NCBI GenBank assembly: GCA_917880885.1
Contig: OU862908.1
Location: 10,452,501-10,516,500, forward strand
Source of the DNA: Limnephilus marmoratus
Lineage: Eukaryota > Arthropoda > Insecta > Trichoptera > Limnephilidae
Direction: 5' to 3'
Length of the DNA: 64,000 bases
The notes under the pieces were generated by a model. The model saw only the letters and a program-made list of their open reading frames with translations, searched no databases and was not told where the DNA came from. Position numbers and translations under genes: made by a program. Below, one piece after another: positions 33,406 through 43,100 of this stretch (positions are counted from its first letter, which is position 1; each line of letters opens with the position of its first letter).

Positions 33406-33678
33406 ATGGATTCGGGAGAGTTGTTGAGAGACGCTTTGTTGAAGAAAATCGATGATAAAGTTGGTGAAGGTCGCCATCTGACAGTCCTTGAGCTCGCAAT
33501 TTTGATTGCAGACATCAGTAAATCTAAAACTATTTTTAGGGAAAAATCAGAGAATGCCAAGATGCATGCTTGTTGGGTGTCCATAATGCTGATGGAAGCT
33601 CTGAAGAAAAAAAGAAAGGAAAGCACTCGAGTCTCTTGGAACCATTTTTCCAATCAAGGCGAGACTTTTTCGGACTAG
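33406..33678 (+). CDS. Hypothetical small protein or fragment inside the TIR element
   Basis: A 90-residue frame begins MDSGELLRDALLKKIDDKV and contains an amphipathic, mostly helical-looking middle (LTVLELAILIADISKSKT) and a basic stretch (EALKKKRKES). In the next frame downstream a further protein-like run (PNPEVKKAIKDLISISLFDS, with one stop before it) suggests a longer, frameshifted gene. The opposite strand also holds protein-like frames (33477-33121 and 33753-33547), so the coding strand is not certain. I do not recognise the family. Confidence 0.3.
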   Translation: MDSGELLRDALLKKIDDKVGEGRHLTVLELAILIADISKSKTIFREKSENAKMHACWVSIMLMEALKKKRKESTRVSWNHFSNQGETFSD

Positions 33679-33778
33679 CATCACAGATGAATGAAACGTG
33701 GGTTCGCCACCTAACCCCGAAGTCAAAAAGGCAATCAAGGACCTGATTTCCATCTCTTTGTTCGACTCCAGATACTAA

Positions 33779-33965
33779 TATCTACAGCTTGTATGTCGGA
33801 CGAATATCTACAGCTCATATGTTGAACTAATATCTACGAACTTCAGAGTGTTGACTAATATCTACAGAGCTAAGGTCGGACGAATATCTATGACGGTCCC
33901 AGTGTTGACTAATATCTACAGAGCGTAGGTTGAACTAATATCTACAGAGCGTATGTTGGACTAAT
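33779..33965 (+). repeat. Cluster of seven ~27-bp repeats
   Basis: Units of 26 or 28 bases follow the pattern AC(T/G)AATATCTACAG, then 7-9 variable bases, then GTTG or GTCG. T and G at the third base partly alternate between successive units. The lengths are not multiples of three, so this is not a coding repeat. The second cluster (34110-34290) has the same core in reverse orientation. Confidence 0.85.
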
Positions 33966-34109
33966 CAGCTAAATGTGTCCAATAGTCCGATATTAGGGAT
34001 TTTTACATACATACTTACATAAATTAAGTTTTTTAAACTACATACGCAATATTAGGTTATTCAAATATGCTATACATAATTGCAAATCCAACCTCTGCCA
34101 GTGCTGTAG

Positions 34110-34290
34110 ATATTCGTCAACACCTTGGTTCTCATAGATATTAGTCAGCAGTTTGAGCTGTAGATATTCGTCAACACTTTGGTTCTCAGATATTAGTCAA
34201 CAGTTTGAGCTGTAGATATTCGTCAACACTTTGGTTCTCATAGATATTAGCTCGATTTTTTCAGTTTTTGGAATTTCTGTAGATATTAGT
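34110..34290 (-). repeat. Facing cluster of alternating 28/26-bp repeats
   Basis: On the minus strand a dimeric unit repeats: a 28-base form ACTAATATCTATGAGAACCA plus AAGTGTTG, and a 26-base form ACGAATATCTACAGCTCAAA plus CTGTTG. Three such pairs occur, the copies being nearly identical, followed by a last half-unit near 34275. The same core motif on plus makes the first cluster, so the two clusters point at each other. Confidence 0.85.
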
Positions 34291-34656
34291 AGACGCCTCC
34301 CTTTGTTCACCTGAAGCAACATTTGGCTGGAAAACGCTTCGAAACCAAGAAGTGAGTAGGTACATTTTTGAGGACGGCAGGGACGGAGTTCTACGATAAG
34401 GGAATTCCAGTGTAATGGGAACTATGTTAAAAAATGGTGAGGATATGTACCTAAAATATCATATTCTTTTTGTTAAAAATAAATTTTCCTGATTTCAAAA
34501 ATAATACTTTCAATTCTTGGACAATCCTCGCATGAATAAGGAAAATGTCTGTTTATGTGATCTTCCCCCTTCTCTGCTAAGAACATAATTTGGTAGGAAA
34601 ATTTCTGTACAAAAGTGTACAGATAACGAATTTAAGTAAATGGTGTTATTTTGTCG

Positions 34657-35025
34657 GTGACCGATCAACTCGGAATCATGCAACTTCAAAAGTCCTTCCT
34701 TAAAAAGTTGTTAAAAGTGATAAGAGAAAAATAAAAATAGTAGGTCAAATAGGTTATTTATTTTTAATTTTATTAGTAAAACCTCAAATTGTAATATTTA
34801 ATTAAATGAACACAATATTAGCGAAACTCAATCGAAAATCTAAAGACAGAAAAATCAGAAAAAGATATTGACACCTCTGGGACTCGAACCCAGGACCTTC
34901 TGCTTACATGACAACAGCTCTACCAACTGAGCTGCGACAACTGAAATGCGATAGATTAGGTTATGGGCTATTTAAAAAAAAAAAAAACTTTTAATGACTT
35001 TTCAAAGGGGTGTTGAAGTTTTTTT
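34657..35025. mobile_element. Foldback MITE, family shared with 37243-37440, carrying a SINE
   Basis: The left arm GTGACCGATCAACTCGGAAT and the right arm, around AACTTTTAATGACTTTTCAA, match the arms of the element at 37243-37440. A tRNA-headed SINE (34790-34945) sits between them. The right arm stops at GGTGTTGAAG, where the 3' tail of a minus-strand LINE begins, so this element was probably interrupted twice. Confidence 0.6.
34790..34945 (-). mobile_element. tRNA-headed SINE family C
   Basis: On minus, 34943-34871 reads GCAGCTCAGTTGGTAGAGCT, an anticodon arm with CAT at the anticodon position, then GGGTTCGAGTCCCAGAGG. D and T stems pair, but the acceptor stem does not, so it is a SINE head, not a tRNA gene. 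The tail (CAATATCTTTTTCTGATTTT ... CATTTAATTAAATATT) is shared with the copy at 62413-62545. Confidence 0.8.
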
Positions 35026-35029
35026 GTTG

Positions 35030-35580
35030 TTATTGTACTACAGAATATTTATTCCACTTACAGTACAATTTAGTAGCCGTATCAGCATTTAGGCAGGTGA
35101 ATCTTCAATAATTGTTTTAAGGCATTTTAGAGAACAGTCACTTCATCCAAATTGTTTGTAAGTTCATTCAACAGCACCACTCCCCTCATCATGCTATGCT
35201 TTGCCTGCTGTTTGGTACTCTGAACAGGTCATGAAACAACTTCGGCTGAAGTCTGGTACATAAAATTGTTCCGAATTTTGAAAGACAAATTAGCTTGACT
35301 TGCTTTCCACCTAGTTTCCAGACTCGCAGAATCAGTTTCCTCGAGTTAATATGGCATTTGAACCTATGCGTGGGCATAAAGACATACCATATAGACTGAG
35401 GAATTTCTTCTGGATTTGGTCCAACATATCAATGTACTTCCGGTGGTGTGGTGCCCAAACATTGCTTGCATACTCCAGCTTGCTTCTCAGTATGTCCTCG
35501 AACAATGCTAGGCATAGGTTAATGATTCATGATTCTGAGTTGTCATGAAAGCATTTTGTCCAATGTTTGATAAACTATCA
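35030..35580 (-). pseudogene. LINE 3' fragment related to family C
   Basis: Minus-strand translation gives RSKLEYASNVWAPHHRKYID, then MLDQIQKKFLSLYGMSLCPR, frames with several breaks, and DLFRVPNSRQSIA near the end. The same order (RSKLEYAS.VW, QIQKKFL, a final F..P.SR/GR motif) is found at the C-terminus of the LINE at 20889-24690. Only the region after the polymerase is present. An A-rich tail lies near 35012-35030. Confidence 0.75.
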
Positions 35581-36833
35581 AAGATCCAGGGGCGCATATA
35601 GGGGTGTTCAGAGAGTTCAAACCCTCCCCCACCATTGGGTTGTGGTAAATAGAGTTATTAAAAAACTTACAGTGAGATAATGAAATAAAATAATATCAAT
35701 GATATATATGTATATTTATTCAGATCAATTTGTGTCTATTTCAAATACGAAAATATTTTTTTATATTCCCTTCTTACATAAAAATTGAAGGTATTAAAAA
35801 AATTAATATTATTCATATTTAAAGTGTTTGCTTTTAGCGGGTAAATGTGGGACAACAAGGGACGTAGGGAAGGGGGAAGGGGTGGGCAAGTGAAGTAAAA
35901 CTTCCACCAGAGGAAAGCAAATTACACAGCACGTGTATATACGTAAAACAGGTCTTTAAAATATGAAAAACAATATCTTTGTAGTTCATATGATTCATTA
36001 TTAGTTGATAGAAAAAATAAAGCTTCAATTTGGTTACAATTAACGATACATTATGTACGTAAAAAGGTTATATTATCCACTTCACCCGTAATTCTAGTGT
36101 CGCTTCATTTCCATACATATCAACTTAAATAAATTATTACAATATTTTTGAACTTTAAAAAAATCAATTTGTATTCATAGATTCCTTTCGTTTAATATTA
36201 TCCAACATTCAAAATGATTATCTAATCGAGCTTGGAAAAAATATACAATCTGTCTTAATATTATACATACCGTGTAAGCACCCAGTGGACACAGACAATG
36301 CCAACATATTATAAAGACGACTCTTCACGTGACAACGAAAGCTTCACATGACATTAATACAAAAGGGCCCACACACACTATCCCGTGCATTGATGAAGTT
36401 ATAAACGCTAAGCCAATCAATATAAGATATACATAATTCCTTTGAATTAGAGAGAGGCGGGTTAGCGCACCGATAACAGAAGCAATCAACCTTTTTATAA
36501 TTATATGAAATTAAGAAGTATCATTCGAAAACATTCAAAAGGAGATGAGAATTTATAACTTTGGAAGTTATTGTTTTTCAAGTAATTTAAAAGGTATGCA
36601 TATAAAAATTAATGTGGGCCTTATTAAGAATATGTATTACTTATAAATGCCTCAACCACCATGTTGGGATAGAATCCCCGTACTTAAAGGTGAATCATAT
36701 CATTCGAGGTACACAAGATACATGATGAAATAATTAATATTGTTACACAATTATTATAAGACTCAAGAACATAACAAGGAGGTAAAAAGAATTAGATATT
36801 ACACATTCACAGCTTTCATGGTTCCGCCACTTT
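35581..36833. other. No gene seen
   Basis: AT-rich sequence. CCAGGGGCGCATATAGGGG at 35589 resembles a hAT-type end without a partner. No exon-like frame was found. Confidence 0.35.
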
Positions 36834-37192
36834 TCATCCTGTGACAAAATATCCTACAGACAAAACATCCCCCAAAAAAATATCTACTAAAACCTAACCT
36901 AACCTAACAAAAAAATGGGATAAAAATAATTCTGTAAAGACAATAAATTGTATTATCTGTGTTATTTTTGTTCCATTTTACTATTTTTGAACAATAATTT
37001 ATTGTTATTGCACTAGTTTTCTGTATACTTTTGTCCCATTTTACTATATTTGGATAATTTATTGTCTTTGCAGGATGTCTGCATTATTTTTGTCCCTTTT
37101 TTAATAGGTTAGGTTAAGTTTTAGTAGATATTTTGTTGGAGGATGTTTTGTCTGCAGAATATTTTGCCAGGGATATTTTATCGCAGGACGAA
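36834..37192. mobile_element. Foldback MITE with reiterated CAAAAYATCC motifs
   Basis: The left arm (ATCCTGTGACAAAATATCC, then AGACAAAACATCC, then ATATCTACTAAAACCTAACC) returns inverted at 37110-37190. An inner inverted pair around ACAATAAATTG surrounds the centre near 36990-37050. Both arms carry short TTAGG/CCTAA runs. No coding frame. Confidence 0.75.
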
Positions 37193-37242
37193 AACGCGCA
37201 TCACCACGTTTCACAGACGTACAATCCAAACAATAATAAATT

Positions 37243-37440
37243 GGTGACCGGACAACTCGGAATGAAAACAACTCAACACTTCCTTTGAAAAGTCATTAAA
37301 AGTGATGAAAAAAATATATAAAAAATTGGTTAAATAGGTTACGTTAGGTTAGGTCATGGGCTATTAAATTTTTTTTTTTTTAACAGCTTTTAATGACTTT
37401 TCAAAGAGGTGTTGATTTGATTCTGAGTTGGCATGGAACC
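37243..37440. mobile_element. Foldback MITE
   Basis: The arms GGTGACCGGACAACTCGGAA ... CTTTGAAAAGTCATTAAAAG and its inverted counterpart ending at 37440 enclose a short loop with a GTTAGGTTAGG run. The same family, split by other insertions, is at 34657-35025. Confidence 0.75.
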
Positions 37441-38611
37441 AGTAAATTTGAAGAAGTACAACGTTACAAACAATCAGGTCAATATTTATAAATTATGTAT
37501 ATAAAGATAAATTGTGACATCTAAGGCATACAATGGCAAAAATATTCAGAAAAATAATTATTTATAGTCATTTACTTCCAAGTAAATAGAAATCTCTAAC
37601 ACCACACACCTACGCAATATGTTGGCAATGGCCTTATTTGAACAGAGTTGCATACGCGTACACAAGGTTAATTTACTTCAAGTAGAATGCACACACGGGT
37701 TAGATGTTTATTGGTTCAACCCGGAAACCACTTTTCAGGTCCACAAAACAACTCATAACATGCTTGCATGGATTTAAAAAGACAATTACAAATTAAAAAC
37801 ACTAGCATGAATGAACAGCTACAACTATGTAGCGCTAGAGTCAAAAAGAGGACATTTATAAAAGATGAATACGCTTTATAAAAAGTGAAGTAAATTGTTT
37901 TCCTTATATCAAAAGTTGTGCCCTTTCCCGGAAAAAAACATTGAATTAGTAAAAATCTACTTTAACTTTTTGAGGGTATAACAAGTACAATTTTGATGCA
38001 TCGTACATAGGTCCTACGATCACAAAAGATTATTTATTTGCAGGAAATATATATGTACATTCTGTAGTCTTTAAAACACTTTTTCTCCAGATAAGAATAA
38101 TTATTAGATATAACATTATTTTGGGCACAGATTCAATTATTTCAATAAAGTTAAAAAATATGGTAAATAATGTCGATAATAAGTACCTTATGGCTTTTCG
38201 TAGAATTCTAAATACGTAGCTTAAATTGATTTAAAATGTATATATATCTAACTACATAAATGTTCACTGGGTGCAAAAAACTGCCCAGATAAGAATTTTC
38301 CTTATTTAAATGACAGAAGTCATTGAATGAACAATTTGAAGTAAATCTATAAAAAGAATCATCACGTATTTACTCAAAATATTATAAAGGTTCGAAAGCG
38401 TAGATCTTTGTCACTACAAAAATATTTAATAAAAATTAAATACTTTAATGCGTACTCTCATCTGTTACCATTCAAATGGGAATACAGTAAGTTGACGCAG
38501 TCAATGAAAAACAGTCTGAGGCGGTTTCTGAACGAAGTAAACTATACAATTGAAGATATTTACTTCGATATACATAAATATTATGTTCTGTTCAAATTTC
38601 ATAGATTAGGG
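37441..38611. other. No gene seen
   Basis: AT-rich sequence downstream of the elongase. It could include part of a long 3' untranslated region, but no polyadenylation site can be chosen with confidence. The frame 38408-38653 runs into a MITE and is unlikely to be coding. Confidence 0.35.
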
Positions 38612-38903
38612 GCCATCCATAAATTACGTCACAAGAATTTCATGATTTTTTGACACCCCCCCCCCCCCCGTCCGTGTCGCACATCGTCACATTTGTGATA
38701 CCTCCCCCCTAGTGTGATGTCACATATTTTGCAATTTTACATCTAAAAATAAGTTTTTTGTTAACATTTAAGTTTTGCATTTTAATAATTTAGATTTTCG
38801 CAGGTGACTTCACAGAGCTGATGATCCCCTCATACCCCTTGTCACACTTCTCTACCCCCCCCCCCCCCCCTCCCCTTAAGGTGTGACGCAATTTATGGAT
38901 GGC
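38612..38903. mobile_element. MITE with GCCATCCATAAATTACGTCA ends
   Basis: Left GCCATCCATAAATTACGTCA and right (inverted) GCCATCCATAAATTGCGTCA match at 19 of 20. Just inside both ends are C-runs of 10-14 bases (38657-38670 and 38857-38870). Flanks GATTAGG and GATTGAGG may be a decayed duplication. I recall this end sequence as common in insect genomes. Confidence 0.8.
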
Positions 38904-39920
38904 GATTGAGGCATTCAAGTATAATTATTATTTCAACACGAGAATTACATGACTAAATAAACCATAGACAAGAGGTTAAGATTACACTTACAAATACATA
39001 ATATGAATGTCCCCTGGGTAGGTACAATTATGGTGAATCAGTACTTTCTACGATATATATAGATCGTGGTCCATCCAGCTGACGGACGGAGCGACTCAGT
39101 GTTTCCCGTTTGCTGCTTTATAGGTGACAGATCCACCTGCCTACATACAGTTACCACCACCCGACAAACAACCCACCATAGACAATCATAGCCCCATTTC
39201 CTTGGCATTAAGGTAACCACTGATAAATTTAACACAAACTACAAATTTTGTAGATACTTTAAACTTCATTATATTACAAGTAATCTGTATCAACGATTCT
39301 AATATCAAGACTAAACTGAAAGATACGACTGAATTCAAGGCATGAAAATACAATACACATATGTACATTGTTAATTGAAATTAGTAAATAATTGGTCAAT
39401 TTAGAAAAATTTTAATGAATTATTGCAACAGGTAACGTTTCATCATCAGTAGAAACATTTAAAAGCGAGACGGGGGTTGATGGATTCAGACCAGTAGCAC
39501 ATAATACATAGTTCTGGAGCTAATCATATTCAGACAGCAGCTGAAATTCCAAATCACTTTTGTGAAAAGTTTTGTAAAAAATGCACATTATTAATGTGGG
39601 TGAATTCAATGAAAAAGTATAAACTTAAAGATAACCACAATCGTGAATGACAATATTTCTTCAGATTATGTTATTGTATGTATCTCTAAAATATACTATG
39701 TGGTTGAAGAACACATGAAGTCTTACTGTCTAAATACAAGGACTTTAAAAAAAATAACAAGCGAAACAAAGCACAATCAAATAAAGTAATTCACTTGAAC
39801 ATACATTGTCCAACGGCTATTTTTAAAAACACTGAGTTTGTTTTCTCCCTCTGCAAGTAACTTTACCTAGCCTAATGTTCAAGTTTAATGTTCCTATATT
39901 ACAAAACTAGTTCCACTAAA
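38904..39920 (-). other. Likely 3' UTR side of the elongase, no other gene
   Basis: This lies directly downstream of the elongase stop codon on the minus strand. It has no recognised coding frame. A minus-strand ATTAAA occurs near 39410, a possible polyadenylation signal about 500 bases after the stop; nothing else supports that choice. Confidence 0.35.
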
Positions 39921-40166
39921 TCACTGATCCTTCTGGCCCCTGTCCCGTTCTCTGTGGGTGAGACCGTTTAACCGTACGTCCTTGACGAAGCCGTTGTTGA
40001 CCCCGTTGGAGTAGTACGCCTCCCCCGGCTCGTTCTTGGCCGTTACGTAGTTGGCCACGCTGCCATTGCTGACACTGCCATTGCCATTGGTGTGGGCATA
40101 GCCGTTGCCATTGAGATGCTTGTAGCCGTTCTTTCCGTTGGCCATCTTGTCATCTTCCATGACAGG
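39921..40166 (-). CDS. ELOVL: ELOVL terminal exon with Asn/Gly-rich tail
   Basis: 246 bases including the stop; acceptor TTTCCAG. It encodes PVMEDDKMANGKNGYKHL, then NGNGYAHTNGNGSVSNGS and a charged end THRERDRGQKDQ. Low-complexity Asn/Gly/Ser tails of this sort are variable in the family and not catalytic. The segment is much richer in GC than the flanking introns. Confidence 0.9.
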   Translation of the reverse strand, partial: PVMEDDKMANGKNGYKHLNGNGYAHTNGNGSVSNGSVANYVTAKNEPGEAYYSNGVNNGFVKDVRLNGLTHRERDRGQKDQ

Positions 40167-43100
40167 CTGGAAATGTACAAATACAAATTAAAAGTGAGAA
40201 AACTGAGATATCGGAGAAGAAAGACATAAAACCTTGATCAAAGACTTTAGTCATAAAATCGAAAATAAAAGTTTATTCATCAAAATCGATATGGTTCCCT
40301 TCAAAGTACTCCCCGTCAACTGCAACGCACTTACGTCAGCGCTTTATCTAATCCTCGAAATACCGCTGGTATTCAATTTTCAGTACGTCCATCAAAAACA
40401 TTTTCGATTTTTTCTCGGGTGCTGTAACGCGTTTCGCTAACCGGTTTTTGCCAGTTGAACCAATGACGTTATATATAAATAGACTCGCCATAGTCTTACA
40501 TACTTGCAAAATAATGTGGTAAGTAAGCAACACTCTTTTGTTTTTAATTAATTCAAAAATTATTCATGTATTAAAAAGATACGCTACTTCCATACTGAAG
40601 CTAAACTTCCAACTCGAACTTCCTACACACGAACTACCCTTCTACACAATCGTCTGATAGTTTGAAGTTGGAAGTTGGCCTTAGTGTGGCCGTACCATAA
40701 GACAATCAAAGAATGTGTGTTTTTCCTCTAATGACGCATAAAATTGTCCGACGGGAAACATGAAAATTAATTGTATTGCTTATAAATCGATAATAATAAT
40801 AAGTAATTTGTGTGTACAATGTACATATAAATGAAATGTTATTTCTTCACTTTTACTACTGTTTGCCGTGTAATGGAAACATTTTCTCATCACACAGGAG
40901 GCATTTTGGCACCTTTTAAATGCAATTTTCCTATTGGTAAGACACGACCTTACTCGACGAGTGACAGTTTAGAACTAAAGTATTAGAAATCGAGACCTGT
41001 GCAGTTTTCTTGCTTTTGGCTTCCCACTTTGAGATTTCTACCCCGCATCTATTTATATAACGTCATTGAGTTGAACAGGAAAAAGTTGCAGGAAGCCAAA
41101 TCACGTGAATTATAAGGCTGCTGGTAGTATTCGTGTTGTTTTTGGTCAAAAACTCACGGACAAGGATCACATTGTGCCATGGTGCGTTATTGTGGTGCAA
41201 AATTGATGCCATTTTCGAAAATGTGCACATAGGTAGATATATACTCAGTACAGCGTAACTTTTACAAACATAAAGCTATGACACTGAAATTTGGATGGAA
41301 GTGTCAATGACAGATGTGGTAACCTAACAAAAAAAAAAAGAATTCTAATCGGGTATAGCGTCACACGGTGGCCAGTCTTAACACTTTTTGATCAAGCTGG
41401 TATATCTCAATTTTGTGAGTCATAAACTCATAATACACATCTTCCAGAAACCATAAAAAAACCTAATCTCTAGCGATGGTTTAATTTTATGACAAGTGTA
41501 TCAACAAATGCCATATTTAGGTCAATGAATTCATTATAGTATGAGGTTCGGTAAAGACAAGGAAAGCAGGAAAAAGGTTGTCTGCTTACCATACAAGCAC
41601 CCTTGTTTTCTTGCTGAGCCTCCTTCGATGTGTACTTGGTTTTGTAGAAGTCGGAGAAGAGAAACAGAAATAGGAAGCCGTGCATGGCGATCCAGATCAT
41701 GCAGGACTTGGGGTAGTTGCAGTCTCGGAACAGCAGCTGCAGCTGGTGGGAGAAGATGGCCACGAATTGGATCTAAAAGAAAAAAACCTCAATTAAAAAT
41801 CTGCAATGAAAGGAATCAAAAATCCATTCCAAGAGGAAAATAAGCATCTCGTAAAGTTTACAATATTGTAATTGGATTTACCATCTGGAATGAGGTGAGG
41901 TATTTCTTCCACCAGATGTATTTCTGGAAGCGAGGTCCCATGGCGGCTACCATGTAGTAGAAGTACATGACGATGTGGACGAAGGTGTTGAGAAGGGCGA
42001 AGAAGGTACTGTGACCACCTGCAAACAAATACATTATAAAACTGATATTCATGTGCAATGGAATCATAGATTTCAAGCATTTTCTTTTTTCATTAGCTCC
42101 AGGAGGCCTAGAAGAAAAAAATTCCGTCAGGGCCTGAATCATCCTTGGGGATGCTGTGTGAAGTCTCTTTTTAGAAAGGAAGGAAAGGAAGTTCTGGGAA
42201 GAAAAAAGGTATGAGGGGTGGATAGGAATCTAGTAGTCTGTGTGTCCAGGGGTGACGGACATATGAATCCATCCCTCCCACTGCGGTGCGATGGGTCGAG
42301 AGAGTCCAGCTGGAGAGATCTAGGTTAGGTCTATGCAGTAGGTCGGCAAACGCATTCGTCGCCAACACCCAGACACACCTCACCCCATGAACCCGGGCAC
42401 CTCCACTAAGTCACCAAATGTAGCGAGCCACTTGGGGTGATCTATGACAGGAATGTTGGTAATGGAATAAATGGTTCCCAGGGCGGTGGCACCCAAACCC
42501 GCCTCCCGAATTACGTATGTAATGAAATACAATTAAAATTTTCATTTAAAGTCATGGGCATATTAGTTATGTATGTACAGAATTTAATAAAAAAATATGT
42601 TCACTTTTAAACTTTAAGCAGCTACCATCTATGTACAATCGTTCAGCCACACATTGGTTGTACATAAACAAACTTTAATGAATTAATTTATTTTTACTAT
42701 GATTAGTAAAGTAACAGGTGGAGGTTTAAAAATTATCGAAATAAATTTCTGATAAAAAAGTGCTATAATCATAAAATGAGTATTAAAAAAATATAAATGA
42801 TTTTATTACGCAAAAACAAAATCACAATGTTCATTTTATTAGGATATTGGCAAGTTGCCATCTGTCTGGCATTCTGAATCAAATATCTCACACCACACAG
42901 CGGCGGCAATAGGTCTGCCCTCCCTACTTTCCTAGATTAAAGACTATGAAGGAAAGGAGAAAATTGTTACTCGAGTAGGGCAAAATATTCTGAATCTTCG
43001 GGGACACATTTGTAAAAAGAATTGACAAGAGTTCTTATAAAATCTGCATTGCCGGGAACTCGTTTGAAAAAAGAATTGACAGGAGTTCTTATATCTATAT

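Larger units (their letters stand above)
33073..34526. mobile_element. Unclassified TIR element with two facing repeat clusters
   Basis: A perfect 15-bp inverted repeat, GATTGTCCAAGAATT, stands at both ends and continues for 3 of 4 bases. Inside lie a protein-like region (33120-33770) and two clusters of ~27-bp repeats in opposite orientation around a ~140-bp core (33966-34108). No target duplication could be identified from the flanks (AAACA / CTCGC) and no known transposase domain was recognised, so the superfamily is unknown and the element boundaries are inferred. Confidence 0.5.

Noticed and set aside
33779..34290. CRISPR-like regularly spaced repeats
   Set aside because: Repeats are 26-28 bp in total with only a 12-base conserved core, occur in both orientations, show no fixed-length spacers, and the DNA is eukaryotic with no cas genes.
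34871..34943. tRNA gene with CAT anticodon
   Set aside because: The acceptor stem does not pair and the same head with the same tail recurs at 62413 as a damaged SINE.
35894..35960. Solitary hormone- or virus-like regulatory repeat (GAAGTAAAACTTCC)
   Set aside because: The same string at 5820 lies in a decayed dispersed repeat, so regulatory meaning is unsupported.
41541..41843. Arg/Ser-rich plus-strand frame
   Set aside because: It is antisense to ELOVL exon d, whose GC-rich codons keep the opposite frame open.
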